This document shows positions 53,857 through 64,000 of a stretch of DNA of 64,000 nucleotides, one piece after another. A program made the translations under genes and the position numbers. Source of the stretch: Trichoderma breve (Eukaryota > Ascomycota > Sordariomycetes > Hypocreales > Hypocreaceae); contig NC_079236.1 of the NCBI RefSeq assembly GCF_028502605.1, positions 868,001 to 932,000 on the forward strand. The letters are read 5' to 3'. Every line of letters starts with the position of its first letter. The stretch's first letter is position 1. The notes under the pieces were generated by a model. The model saw nothing but the letters and a program-made list of their open reading frames with translations, did no database searches and was not told the origin of the DNA.

Positions 53857-56800
53857 ATGGAAGACACCAGACCAAAGACAAAGATGCGACAAGGGCAAAC
53901 CCCGTCTCTGCCCACCATGACTCTCTACAACCAGATCTGGGCCTTGACAGAGAAGACGCTCAGAATCATCATCCTTCGACATACCGTCTCGACGATTTAC
54001 AGCGCTCTCGTTCTTCCTATCGTCCTCACTGTCTATCTAGGCATTGGCCAAAAGTTTACTCAGCCCAACGACAAGTTTGGCATTGCTTCTCCTTTCGACA
54101 TCTTTTCTCTCGATAATGCTCTCTCCAAATCTGACAGTGGCCGAAACACGGTCGTCTTTGTCAATAGTGGCCACACTGGTGGTGACATAGGGCATGTCAT
54201 CGACACTGTTTCTGATATTGTCAAGGGATCCGGCAAGAATGCGACGATCATACAAGATGAAGACGACTTGGGATATACCTGCCGGAGCACTATCCGTGGC
54301 ACATCCAACTGCTTCGGCGCCGTGGTGTTTTATTCTTCCCCTGATGAGGGCAGCGATGGCTTCTGGAACTACACTCTGCGTGCAGATGCTGGTCTTGGAA
54401 ATAGCTTCCAGACGGACAAGGGCGACAACGATGCCCAGATTTATGCATTGCCTCTCCAACATGCTGTTGATGCTGCCATTGCCGGCCTCAAGTCTGGCTC
54501 TTCTTTTCCTTCAACAACGCAGCAATACGCTTATACCGAGTTGACTGAGGATGAGCGCCAAGCTGATGTCCGGCGTAAATACCAGAAATCATTTATCAAC
54601 TATCTCAGCGTTGCTTACATTACCGGTATGATTGGTGTCTGCTATCATATGCCCGGCTACATCGCCATCGAGAGGGAAAGAGGCCTATCTCAGCTTATTG
54701 ACGCCATGATGCCCACTAGCCAAGGGTGGCACCGTCAATTCGCCAGGCTCATCTCCCACCATCACGCCTTTACCATGACATATATGCCAGGCTGGATCGT
54801 TGCATCCATTGTTGCTAGAGTCACCATCTGGACAAACACTAGCTTTGGCATCCTGATCATCTTCTTCATTCTCAGCGGTATTGCTATGACATCCATGTCC
54901 CTCCTCGGAGCGTCGTTCTTTAAAAAGGCTCAACTCTCGAGCATAGTGACCTCTGTCATCTGGATTGTGCTCGGTATAATAGCTCAAGTGATTCCGCATC
55001 CCAATACCGCGACAGTCGCCGTCCTCAGTTTACTCTTCACTCCGTGCAACTTTATCTATTTCATCATCTACATTGCTCGATTTGAGCAGTACGGACAAGC
55101 AACGAATCTAATACACTTACCGCCAGGCCACACTTCAAATCTTCCTGGAATCGTTCATTGGATCTTTCTCATTTTACAGATGGCCGTGTATCCATTTGCC
55201 GCAGCCTTTGTAGAGCAGACCATACACGGTGTGAGCACGGGAACTCGGTCGTCAAACGCTCTCGAAAACCCTGCCGGCGGCGTTCAAGATGCGGTTCGTA
55301 TCGACAATATGACCAAAGTTTTCAAACCAAGTCCGATTCGTAAATTCTTCTCTTTTGTCTCGCCACCAAGGCCCGAGGTGGTTGCTGTGGATAACTTGAC
55401 TTTGATGGCGAAGAAGGGCGAGATCTTGGCATTACTGGGTGCAAATGGCAGCGGTAAAAGTACCACTCTTGACGCCATTGCTGGTATTAGCAATTTCACC
55501 AGTGGCAATATGTCTGTCGATACATCCGGCGGTCTTGGATTCGCCCCCCAGCAGAACGTCCTCTGGGATGATCTTACCGTCGAGGAACACATCCGACTGT
55601 TTAGCCGTATAAAAAATCCTCACGACAAGACGCCTGACAATGAAATTGCAGATTTGATCGACGCTATTGGACTTCGCTCAAAGGCCAAAGCTTGGTCAAA
55701 AACTCTATCAGGTGGCCAAAAGAGAAAGCTTCAGCTTGGAATGATGTTGGTTGGTGGAAGTTCCGTCTGTTGTGTTGACGAAGTCTCTTCTGGAATTGAT
55801 CCCCTGTCGCGCAGAAAAATTTGGGACATTCTCCTGAAAGAGCGCGGTTCCCGGACAATCATCATGACTACCCATTTCCTCGATGAAGCAGACTTACTTG
55901 CTGACAACATTGCCATCCTATCCAAGGGAACGTTGAGAGCTGAAGGCTCCTCTGCACAGCTCAAAGACACTTTTGGTGCTGGCTACCGTATCCACGTACT
56001 CAACCCAAGGACTTTAAACGCTGTGCCTGATATTGAAGGTGTCACAAAAAAGGTTACTACAAACAACGTCACTTACCTGTCGTCATCGTCGGATCAGGCC
56101 GCCAAGGTCATCCGGGCTCTAGAAGCTGCTGGTATCCCATACAGATCATCTGGCCCGACCATTGAAGACGTCTTTCTCCACTTGGCTGAGGAAGTTCATG
56201 GCGAAGGGCTTCAGCGACAACCCGACGTCATTAACGAAAAGGTTGCCAAGGTTGCGAGCGATACACCCATCGCGGGCGAAAACCTGGCATTGCTCACGGG
56301 GCGACAGATCGGCATGCTCAAGCAGACGGGCGTGCTTTTAAGAAAGAGATTTACAGTTTTCAAGACAAATTGGCTCCCTTATGCGGCTGCCTTTCTGATC
56401 CCCATCATCGCCGCTTCAGTCATCCAAATTCTTGTTCGCAATGACGACTTAGTTGGGTGTTCACCCACGCAACGAAGTAGCCATTCTTCAAATGATGATT
56501 TCTTCAAGCTCTTAGATACAGCTCATCTTGCAGGCGGCCCGTCATCTCAATTTGGCAATTCTTTAGACGATTTGTTTAAACCAATTCTACCAGGCTCAAC
56601 AAGCCTTCGAAGCCGGGACAGTTCTACCACTGTTGGAAATGTCACCGTCGATCTAGTAGATTCCCTCTCGTCCTTTGAAGATTATGTCAAAAACAACCGG
56701 AGGACTGTTACTCCCGCTGGCCTGTGGCTTGGTGACTCGAACTCAGCTCCGACGTTGGCCTTCAAAGCCGACAACTTTTCCATGTACTCTGCGGTCATAG

Positions 56801-58713
56801 GTCAGAGTTTCCTCAATACCATACTCGCCAACACTACCATTGCAACGGAATACAAAGCATTTGACTATCCTGTCGCTCCTTCAACTGGCAGAGGGCTCCA
56901 ACTTGTGGTATATTTCGCTGTGGCTTTCTCAATTTTCCCTGGTCTCTTTGGCCTCTATCCCAATTCAGAGAGGCTCAAGAATGTTCGCAGTTTGCAATAC
57001 TCGAGTGGTGTTCGTACTCTACCGGTCTGGGCTGCACATGTCATCTTCGACTTTGGTATCATTGTTGTGCCCATGATCTTGACTGCCATGATATTTGTCG
57101 TCTCCTCGAATTCATGGTACAATGGAGGCTATCTGTTCCCAATTTTCATCTTTTATGGGCTGACAACGATCGTCATTTCTTATCTCTTTTCACTCATTTG
57201 CGACACTGCAATGGCAACTTACGCCATGACCTCCGTCGTTCAATCACTTGGCTTTGCCGTCTACATAATTACCTACCTGTTTATCCTTACCTACTCCCCA
57301 GCCTCAAACACCGATCGAGACGTTCTCATCGCACATTGGGTCATTGCCGCTATTTTCCCCACGGGTTCATTAATTCGCACGTTGATGGTTGGCCAAAACA
57401 TCTTTTCAACTACTTGCGACAACGACCAGCTTCGAGCCAATCCTGCAGCAATGACTGCCTACGGTGGTCCTCTGCTATATCTTATCCTGCAAGCCATCTT
57501 CTGGTTCTCTATAGTAGTCTGGATTGAGAGTGGTGCTGGTCGATATGCCCCTGAAAAGGCCAAGAAGTCTCCCGAAGTTGACGATCCGGAAGTCGCAGAC
57601 GAGCTACTCCGTGTCGATGGCCCAGACGGCCAATCTGATGGTCTCCGTATTGCACATCTAACCAAAGCCTTTGGTAAGAATACTGCCGTCGATAACGTCA
57701 CCTTTGGAGTCGAACACGGCGAAGTGTTTGCTCTCCTCGGTCCCAACGGCGCAGGCAAATCCACTACCATCTCCCTGATACGAGGCGACATTGCACCGAG
57801 TCGTAACGGCGGAGATGTGTTTATCGAAAACGTCTCCATTACCAAACGCCGTGCCGCTGCCAGAGCAAATCTCGGTGTGTGCCCTCAATTCGACGCCATC
57901 GACAACATGACCGTTAGCGAGCATCTCCGCCACTACTCCCGCCTCCGAGGCATCTCTGATATCGACCACCAAGTTCCCGCTGTCATCCGTGCCGTCGGAT
58001 TAGAAGTCTATGCAGACGTCATGGCACATACTCTCTCAGGAGGCAACAAGCGCAAACTCTCCCTCGGCATCGCCCTCACAGGAAATCCACCCGTCATCCT
58101 CCTCGACGAACCATCCTCCGGTCTCGACGCAGCAGCCAAGCGCATCATGTGGCGCACTCTCGAGGCCATCGTCCCAGGCCGCTCCATCCTTCTCACCACG
58201 CACAGCATGGAAGAGGCCGACGCGCTGGCTAATCGCGCGGGCATCATGGCTCGCCGCATGCTCGCCCTCGGGACGACGGAAAAGCTTCGTCACCGCTTTG
58301 GAGATACGCTGCACGTTCACCTCGTCAGCAAGACTGCGCCTCACTCTTCGGAGGAGGAGATGGATAACCTTCGCGCGTGGGTGCTGAATAACTTCCCCGG
58401 AGCGTCCGTGGAGCAGGAGACGTACCATGGACAGATGCGCTTCTCGATGCCTTCGTCCGCGGTGCCGATGCAGAGTGGAGTGGCGAGTAGCAGTGAGAGT
58501 GCTAGGGGAAGACTGCTTATTATGCTAGAGGAGCAGAAACAATATTTGGGCATCGCACACCATAGTGTCAGTCCTACAACGCTGAATGAAGTGTTCCTGA
58601 ATATTGTTGGGAAGCACGATGTTCAAGAAGAAGGGTATAACAACAGAACAGATGAAGGAGTCAGAAAGCCCTGGTGGAAGTCAAAGTACATCTGGGGTTT
58701 TGAGCGTTCTTAA
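53857..58713 (+). CDS. ABC transporter, full-length ABCA type
   Basis: A single uninterrupted exon encodes 1,618 residues, a full (TMD-NBD)2 protein of subfamily A. NBD1 has Walker A GANGSGKST (about 528-536), signature LSGGQKRK (617-624) and Walker B ending CVDEVSSGIDPLSRR, then MTTHFLDEADLLAD. NBD2 has Walker A GPNGAGKST (about 1296), signature LSGGNKRK (about 1393-1400) and ILLDEPSSGLDAAAKR, then TTHSMEEADAL. Both Walker B aspartates and catalytic glutamates are present. Each half has a first helix, a large extracellular loop and a bundle of five further helices, as in ABCA. Such proteins usually move or flip lipids; fungal members are few and poorly studied. The start at 53857 adds a short basic leader before MTLYNQIWAL, so a later start is possible. 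Confidence 0.92.
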   Translation: MEDTRPKTKMRQGQTPSLPTMTLYNQIWALTEKTLRIIILRHTVSTIYSALVLPIVLTVYLGIGQKFTQPNDKFGIASPFDIFSLDNALSKSDSGRNTVVFVNSGHTGGDIGHVIDTVSDIVKGSGKNATIIQDEDDLGYTCRSTIRGTSNCFGAVVFYSSPDEGSDGFWNYTLRADAGLGNSFQTDKGDNDAQIYALPLQHAVDAAIAGLKSGSSFPSTTQQYAYTELTEDERQADVRRKYQKSFINYLSVAYITGMIGVCYHMPGYIAIERERGLSQLIDAMMPTSQGWHRQFARLISHHHAFTMTYMPGWIVASIVARVTIWTNTSFGILIIFFILSGIAMTSMSLLGASFFKKAQLSSIVTSVIWIVLGIIAQVIPHPNTATVAVLSLLFTPCNFIYFIIYIARFEQYGQATNLIHLPPGHTSNLPGIVHWIFLILQMAVYPFAAAFVEQTIHGVSTGTRSSNALENPAGGVQDAVRIDNMTKVFKPSPIRKFFSFVSPPRPEVVAVDNLTLMAKKGEILALLGANGSGKSTTLDAIAGISNFTSGNMSVDTSGGLGFAPQQNVLWDDLTVEEHIRLFSRIKNPHDKTPDNEIADLIDAIGLRSKAKAWSKTLSGGQKRKLQLGMMLVGGSSVCCVDEVSSGIDPLSRRKIWDILLKERGSRTIIMTTHFLDEADLLADNIAILSKGTLRAEGSSAQLKDTFGAGYRIHVLNPRTLNAVPDIEGVTKKVTTNNVTYLSSSSDQAAKVIRALEAAGIPYRSSGPTIEDVFLHLAEEVHGEGLQRQPDVINEKVAKVASDTPIAGENLALLTGRQIGMLKQTGVLLRKRFTVFKTNWLPYAAAFLIPIIAASVIQILVRNDDLVGCSPTQRSSHSSNDDFFKLLDTAHLAGGPSSQFGNSLDDLFKPILPGSTSLRSRDSSTTVGNVTVDLVDSLSSFEDYVKNNRRTVTPAGLWLGDSNSAPTLAFKADNFSMYSAVIGQSFLNTILANTTIATEYKAFDYPVAPSTGRGLQLVVYFAVAFSIFPGLFGLYPNSERLKNVRSLQYSSGVRTLPVWAAHVIFDFGIIVVPMILTAMIFVVSSNSWYNGGYLFPIFIFYGLTTIVISYLFSLICDTAMATYAMTSVVQSLGFAVYIITYLFILTYSPASNTDRDVLIAHWVIAAIFPTGSLIRTLMVGQNIFSTTCDNDQLRANPAAMTAYGGPLLYLILQAIFWFSIVVWIESGAGRYAPEKAKKSPEVDDPEVADELLRVDGPDGQSDGLRIAHLTKAFGKNTAVDNVTFGVEHGEVFALLGPNGAGKSTTISLIRGDIAPSRNGGDVFIENVSITKRRAAARANLGVCPQFDAIDNMTVSEHLRHYSRLRGISDIDHQVPAVIRAVGLEVYADVMAHTLSGGNKRKLSLGIALTGNPPVILLDEPSSGLDAAAKRIMWRTLEAIVPGRSILLTTHSMEEADALANRAGIMARRMLALGTTEKLRHRFGDTLHVHLVSKTAPHSSEEEMDNLRAWVLNNFPGASVEQETYHGQMRFSMPSSAVPMQSGVASSSESARGRLLIMLEEQKQYLGIAHHSVSPTTLNEVFLNIVGKHDVQEEGYNNRTDEGVRKPWWKSKYIWGFERS

Positions 58714-58889
58714 TATTTTCCTTTGTTTTATTTCGATTTGATTCCCCCTTGAAGTTGTGCAATTGAGCGGTGTACTTTATATATATATATATAGAATTTG
58801 AAATAGACATGGATATCATTTGTTTAGATTACATACATTAGCTAGCTCATTTATTATTTACGTATACTCATCTGTCCCGATCCTCCTTT
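58714..58889. other. Convergent 3' flanks with short TA repeat
   Basis: The gap between the ABC and CFEM stops contains a (TA)n run at about 58778-58793. It should hold both polyadenylation regions. Confidence 0.5.
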
Positions 58890-60086
58890 TTAATGGGTGC
58901 CCATCTCGTAGACTGGTCCTCCGCCGTGCAACTCCTGCGGTAAGTGCGTATCACCAGGCACTTCCGGCGGCTGTACATGAGCTTCATGATATGTCTGCCC
59001 CATTGGATGCGGAGGATACGCATATGCGGCAGGGGGCTGTGGATATGATCCATTAGGTAGCTCAGCCGCGTTCGAATATTGGTTTTGATATATCGGCGAG
59101 GTTGTAGCAACAGAGCCCGGGGCGGGTGATACGCTCGAGACAGTCTGGGGAGTAACCGATGGCTTGAAAGGTTCGATGGGAGAAACTTGTGCAGTCTGCA
59201 CAGGAGCAACAACGACGGGTGCTGCAGCGGCAGCTGCTGGATCGACTCCGGCCGCGGGCGTGCTTCCTCCCTTCATCTTATTTAGGCAGAGTCTCCAGAT
59301 AGCTGCAGCGGCGGCAGCAACACCGACAACAACGCCGACGACAATGCCGGCAATGGCGCCCTTGGAGAGTTTCTTGCTGGGCCTGTGGAGTGTTGAGCCT
59401 CCTGAACCGCTTGAACCAGACGACCCGGATGATCCTGATGATCCACCACCCGATCCTCCGCTGGACCCTCCGCCCGACCCGCCGCTTGAGCCGTTGCTGG
59501 GGCTTGGCGATCCGTTCGACGGCGATGAGCCGGCTGTTTGTCCGGGAGAGTTGTTGTTCCCGGTAGGAGTAGCACCAGGGTTGTTACTACTGGGTGCAAG
59601 TCCGGCGAGCACACTTATACAAATCTCTTCTCCCGCCACCTGGGCCTCTGTTGAACAATGTCAGCTTCAACCTCTACATCTTCTACCAGCAGTTCATCTA
59701 TATCACTTACGGACAGCGGTAATATATCCGCAAGCACTGTTGACACAAACCGCTGCACCACTGTTGACGGCGCTCGCATTGTTACATTCGCAGCGAGTGT
59801 CACCCAACTTGCAATTTGTTAATCTAGTGACGGCTGAAGCAATGCAGGCAGTGGCACACGCAGGGATAGTTGGAAGTGCGCGTGCAAGCATCAAGTCGCC
59901 CACAACTTCCAGAGAAGGACCAGGAGTGATGAAGGCCGCGGCTGGTCCATTGGAAAGATGCGCGACTGGCGTGGGAACCGTATCGGCTTGACGAGCTCTG
60001 ATGTGCAGAGCTGAGGAACTCGACGCGAAAAGGAAAGAAGAGACTAGCAGCGCAAGTGAAGTCGGTAGATTCTGCATGTTGACCAT
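58890..60086 (-). CDS. CFEM-domain single-pass membrane protein
   Basis: Two exons, 60086-59711 and 59647-58890, join in phase 1 into 377 residues. The start at 60086 has a strong context (CACCATGG) and opens a signal peptide (LALLVSSFLFASSSSA, residues 10-26); the frame upstream to 60206 would add an extra hydrophobic segment and is less likely. The CFEM domain (about 70-140) has all eight cysteines: 77, 81, 92, 99, 101, 114, 119 and 135. A G/S-rich, probably glycosylated stalk follows, then one transmembrane helix (222-243, AGIVVGVVVGVAAAAAAIW) and a cytoplasmic tail rich in P, Y, A and V. CFEM proteins bind heme or act at the cell surface in adhesion, signalling and virulence. The TM plus long tail points to a surface receptor rather than a GPI-anchored heme carrier. 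Confidence 0.88.
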
Positions 60087-62063
60087 GGTGAGCAAATCCG
60101 GCTTGTAGGTGCCACCCTTTAGACAGGTTTTGGTTCTCACGGAGAGCAGCACAATGAGAAAAGACAAAATCGCCAGGAGGGCGGACTGATATTTCTGATC
60201 CGGCATCCCAGCAGTATTATAAAGCTATTCCCGTTAGCATGCTGGCGTGGGGATTCATGGCCCGATAGCATCTAGCATCGTGACCTTTGGAGCGGGCCAT
60301 GAATTTCTTGCAGGGGTCGTGCACTCGCACTTGTCGTCGCCTCATTCGTTTGCAAACACGGGGCGAGGCATTCTCGACACTCTGCCAGTGCACATTGGGA
60401 AGACCCTTTGGGCACTAGGCCACTTGACAGAGGCCGTAAATTCCGTCGCGGAACGCAAAGCCGCACACCAACTCTGCGTCGGGGACGAAGCCTGATTGGA
60501 AGTCCATCACATTGGGCATGGCGGCCAATTAGCACAGATGCAGTCCGAGGTCGAAATAACAAGGGGCCAATTCAGCCTGCAGATCAATATTGGATGCAAG
60601 TGGTCCCGCGCTTCCCCCCCGCGGACCTTTTGGCAGAATCCAACGTTCAAGGTGAGGGATAAACGGTTGACGTTTTGTGAGATTTCAAAGCGCTTATTGA
60701 TTGTGTTATATTCGATAAGCCGGATACACTCGCGTCTCGTCTTGTCTATTTCTTCATTCTTCGTCAAGATGAGGACGAAAGACGAAAGACGAAGCCTTTG
60801 ATGCCTTCGGCTAGCATCAGCCGCAATAGACGTCAAACAACCATCTGGGCGCTTAATCGAGTCGAGCTTGGCGTCGAGCTTTAACGCGCCGCCGTTGCCG
60901 GTTTCCCGAAATTTAGTCAAGCCCGCCATTCTCAGCCTCACCATATGCAGCAGATACGGGGAGACAACCCTCTTTTCGCTTTTTGGTGTTTTTGACAGGT
61001 TAATCCGCCCGTCCAGTGTGCTTAGTTCTCACCACGTCGAGGGCCCAGGTCAAGCTTTTCGTCCCGTCTCCTGCCGAGACCTTTTTGACGCCATGTTATT
61101 TCCCACGGATTTAAAATCGCTGCAATGCCACCCCCGTCTTTTGTCGCTCCGATTGCCGGCTGTGCCCCCCGTTTAGCCCGAGGACACTACCTTAACTACC
61201 TCGTGCGGCAGGCAGCAGAGAGCTAGTTGGCGTGGCAGTGTTTGATAGAGCTGTTTCACATATTGAGAAGCTGACGACAGTGTCGATCCAAGAAGCAGAA
61301 GGGGAAGAAAAAGAAGCTTGGTTGCCTGGTTAAAGTGCTAAAGAATCGGATCAACTCTAAGCCCTCTTGCGGAGCGGAGCTGGTGCTCCTTCCCAGAATG
61401 AAGCTTAATCGGTATTGTTGAAATAAAGCGGGGCCCTTTCCGTTTGAAGGAATTCGATTTCTGATTGTTTATCAAAAGATCCTTGCATTCCACGTGATTA
61501 TGTGACGGCCAGTTGTCCAATTACAAGGTCTGTGATGTTGATAAGAAATCTGCCTCGGTAGGAGCCACATGGTTGGTACTGTGGCTCGTGAGCTCTTGTC
61601 TCTCTGTGGCTGGTGCACGCATCTGCACGAATCAAGTGAAGGCCGCAGATGCAGCGAGTCAAGCATCAAATTCAAAAGTGGATGATGGCTGTACATACTT
61701 TGTTATTCACCAGCAATTGACATATAGAGTTTTGTTTGCTTGCCTATGCAATTCGATAGCAGCCTTATATAGCCTCAATCACAAGTCACCGTCTTATACA
61801 ATCATCCTTCACTCCCAAACAGACCAATGATCTCCCAGAACCGCCTCACGGGTCCCGAGATTACCGAATCCGGGTCCAGGAAGGAAAATTGTGGGCCTCC
61901 CGTCGACACGGCGATCTCGCAGCAAAAAAAATAGAGCGCCTCATCTCTTTAAACTCAACCTTGGAAACTATAAGATACCACGATTTAATATCAAGTATAA
62001 AAGGATTTAAAAGCCCAGATTCGCGGGGTGTTTGCTTTTTATTCGTCCAAAACTTCAGTCACA
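60087..62063. other. Divergent promoter region, CFEM gene and HIS2; no gene
   Basis: 2 kb between outward-facing genes. Several short frames exist but none has domain or splice support. GACGAAAGACGAAAGACGAAG-like short repeats lie at about 60774-60793. No RNA gene recognised. Confidence 0.5.
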
Positions 62064-63327
62064 ATGGCGTTCACAATGCATGCCCATTCGGGCCAGTTCT
62101 GCCCTGGCCATGCCGTCGACCAGCTTGAGGACATTATCCTGCACGCTATATCTCTTGGATATAAAACTATTGGCTTGACAGAGCACATGCCTCGCTATGA
62201 AGAACAAGACTTGTATCCAGAAGAGGTATGTCTCACGTTACCATGCATCTATTTGTTTCCAAGCTTGGTTTATTACCTCGCGTTACACAGCATTCTACTC
62301 ACACCTACCCCTCCATCACATATTCACATGTCACTCATTCTCTCTCACTCACCCTCTCACACAACCACACACTCATTCTCTCTTACTCAACTTCTCACAC
62401 AACCACTCACTCATATCCCCTTCACTCACCCATCTACCACCCAAATCTCACAAATATATCTAACTCTCAAACCCACTTAGCTCTCCGACCCCCAAGCCTC
62501 CCTCCAAGCCCTTCCCCCCCGCCACGAAGCCTACATCCTCGAAGCCCGCCGCCTCCAAAAGAAATACTCCCCCCAAATCCACATCATCATCGCCTTCGAA
62601 GCAGAATTCATCCGCCCCTCATACGCACCCCTCGTCCAAGCCCTCTTCGACGCATCCTCCCACGTCGACTACTTCATCGGCTCCGTCCACCACGTCCACA
62701 GCATCCCCATCGACTACGACAAGGCAACTTACGCCGCTGCCGTCACTGCAGCTGGAGGCTCAGAGGAACGGCTTTATGAGGATTACTACGATTTGCAGTA
62801 TGATATGCTAAAGGCTTTGAAACCGCGCATTGTCGGCCACTTTGATCTTATTCGTCTTATGAGTGAGGACCCGGGCAGGGATGTCAGACAGTGGAAAGGC
62901 GTTTGGGAAAAGATTCAGCGGAATCTTGAGTATGCTGCGAAGATTGGGGCTTGGCTGGAGTGTAACTCGGCGGCCCTGAGAAAGGGCCTCGACGAGCCTT
63001 ATCCTGGTCGAATCATTTCAGAGGTAAGTTACACCTACATGAGAGCATTTCTCTTCAAGGTATCAACATCAGTGTAAATCTTACTAAACGGTGAAATCAT
63101 AGGAATGGCTCAAACTGGGCGGTAAATTCACAATGTCCGACGACAGCCACGGCATCGCCCAAGTCGCCACAAACTACAGCCGCGCACTCACATTCCTCGA
63201 AAGCCTCGGCGTAAAGCACGTCTGGACTTTCGAGCGCAAAGACCACCCCGAAGCAGGAGAAACCACAAAGGCGGAGCTCAGCGATGTGGGCGTACCTCTC
63301 AGCGAATTTCGTCGAAATTTTTCATAA
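62064..63327 (+). CDS. HIS2: Histidinol-phosphatase (PHP family)
   Basis: Three exons, 62064-62225, 62481-63023 and 63103-63327, all phase 0, give 309 residues. The PHP metal-site motifs are in order: MHAHSGQFCPGHA (H6, H8), TEHMPR, FEAEFI, GSVHHVH, GHFDLIR and TMSDDSHG. It should remove phosphate from L-histidinol phosphate, the penultimate step of histidine biosynthesis, in the cytosol. The first intron is long for this window (255 nt) and made largely of CTCACTCA/CACAACCA low-complexity sequence. Exon 2 opens with C-rich codons (LSDPQASLQALPPRHEAY). Complete and apparently functional. Confidence 0.92.
62226..62480 (+). repeat. Low-complexity CT/CA-rich sequence inside HIS2 intron 1
   Basis: About 62330-62450 consists of repeated TCTCACTCA, CACACAACCACAC and CTCACTCAT words. 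It lies wholly between the GTATGT donor and the ACTTAG acceptor, so it is intronic. It probably arose by slippage. Confidence 0.75.
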
Positions 63328-63790
63328 AAACCACTTCACTTTTATCATCCCGGAAACAGAGGTACAATAAGACACTTCACTTCTTCTCATTCTGGAAAAT
63401 AGAGGTACAATAGGCCATAATAGGTTAAAGATTTTGCTTTCAGGGGAGCATACAAGATTAAGATATAGAAGGAACTCAAAGACCATCTATAAAAGATAGA
63501 GTAGAATAAATAGCTTCCGACAAGATTTTTGTTTTTCTTTGTTTGGGAACGGGTATCATGTAATGAGAGCAGCCCAGCATTCCAAAGGCTGGTGCCAAGT
63601 TTGGCAAAGGGGTGCTTAGTAGCTAGAAAACAGTTGGTCTCGAAAAAAGAGAGAACGAGCTTCAACAAGCGCTAAACAGGCAAAATAAAGGGCAAATGAA
63701 CTCCTACCCATTCCGTGCTCCGTACCGTACCGTCCGAGTGACATAAGAAATCTAATACCATCTCCTTTTTTGCTTTTTCACAGTAACACT
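63328..63790. other. Convergent 3' flanks of HIS2 and the edge gene
   Basis: An AT-rich gap between converging stops. An imperfect direct repeat (CTTCACTT...GGAAA.AGAGGTACAATA) occurs at about 63331-63370 and 63374-63413. No gene-like frame with support. Confidence 0.5.
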
Positions 63791-64000
63791 TCACTTCCTC
63801 GGTGGGATGGTACCACTTGGCTTCCTCTGAGCCTTGTTCTGGGGTGAGGGGGTGCGGTTGGCCGATTGCTTAGGGGCAAAGGGAATGGTTCCGCTGCTGC
63901 CATACTGGAAAAGTGCGCTGCTCTTCTTCTTAAGGAGGCCAGGCATGACCATTGGGTTGCCAGCCGGGAGTGTCGGGGGCATCCACTTCAGCGGCTCCTG
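63791..64000 (-). CDS. C-terminal end of an unidentified protein (runs off the window)
   Basis: The minus-strand frame is open from the window edge (64000) to TGA at 63791, giving at least the last 69 residues. The visible piece is Pro/Lys/Ser-rich (PTLPAGNPMVMPGLLKKKSS, then GTIPFAPKQSANRTPSPQ) and looks disordered and basic. No domain can be named. It may be the 3' exon of a larger gene; the frame at the edge could also be part of an intron if a splice acceptor lies nearby. Confidence 0.5.
   Translation of the reverse strand, partial: QEPLKWMPPTLPAGNPMVMPGLLKKKSSALFQYGSSGTIPFAPKQSANRTPSPQNKAQRKPSGTIPPRK

Noticed and set aside
59164..59991. 275-codon plus-strand frame rich in Pro and Ala
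   Set aside because: It is antisense to the CFEM gene and mirrors its G/S-rich stalk; no domain or start support.
60087..60206. Upstream start (60206) for the CFEM protein
   Set aside because: It would add a second hydrophobic segment ahead of a good signal peptide, and the ATG at 60086 has a much better context.
1..64000. tRNA, rRNA, CRISPR, insertion sequences or telomeric repeats
   Set aside because: No B-box-like T-arm with a pairing acceptor, no rRNA core sequence, no regularly spaced repeat-spacer array, no terminal inverted repeats with a transposase and no TTAGGG tract was seen.

Overview
The window is nuclear DNA from a filamentous ascomycete, probably a Sordariomycete and plausibly Hypocreales (Trichoderma-like). 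This rests on short 50-80 nt GT-AG introns and on fungal-specific families: CFEM protein, ascomycete-type laccase, metacaspase with a G/P/Q/Y prodomain, STRIPAK FHA protein, Zn2Cys6 clusters and DUF7580. The clade is inferred from protein flavour; no rRNA, tRNA or mitochondrial sequence was seen. Many genes had to be assembled across introns; exon coordinates are given in each entry.

Layout. 1-6.7 kb carries no confident gene, but 3.8-4.95 kb holds a scattered family of decayed coding repeats. 6.7-12.3 kb is housekeeping: COX16 (-), a HAM-4/PRO45/SLMAP-like FHA protein (-) and the TIM23-associated Mgr2/Romo1 protein (+). 14.4-16.3 kb is a laccase (+), convergent with an Hst2 sirtuin (-, 16.7-18.1 kb), followed by the NC2-beta/Dr1 histone-fold repressor (-). 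21.2-27 kb is a metabolic and membrane group: an Irc24-like SDR (-) divergent from an FAD amine/amino-acid oxidase-like enzyme (+), which converges on a homocysteine S-methyltransferase (-); then an integral-membrane orphan (-) and a PAQR/Izh receptor-like protein (+).

29-32.8 kb is accessory in character: AT-rich, with several degenerate tandem repeats around an acidic zinc-finger gene. 32.8-41 kb contains an M61-type peptidase-like protein that lacks all catalytic residues (+), metacaspase (-), a WW-domain protein (+) and a DHA1-type MFS exporter (-).

The most unusual locus is 42.7-49.7 kb (-). Thirteen exons join in frame into a roughly 1,900-residue protein. It combines a fungal C2H2 region, a ubiquitin-like domain, a Zn2Cys6 cluster, a PAH-like segment, an ING-type PHD finger, an ARID domain, a C2H2 pair and a second Zn2Cys6 cluster. 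A single in-frame TAG separates this from 150 further open codons. Across 530 bp it is divergent from a DUF7580 gene (+), an arrangement that may mark an accessory regulatory or recognition locus.

53.9-64 kb returns to ordinary genes: a full-length ABCA-type transporter encoded in one uninterrupted exon (+), a CFEM membrane protein (-), histidinol-phosphatase HIS2 (+) and the 3' end of an unidentified gene (-) that runs off the right edge.
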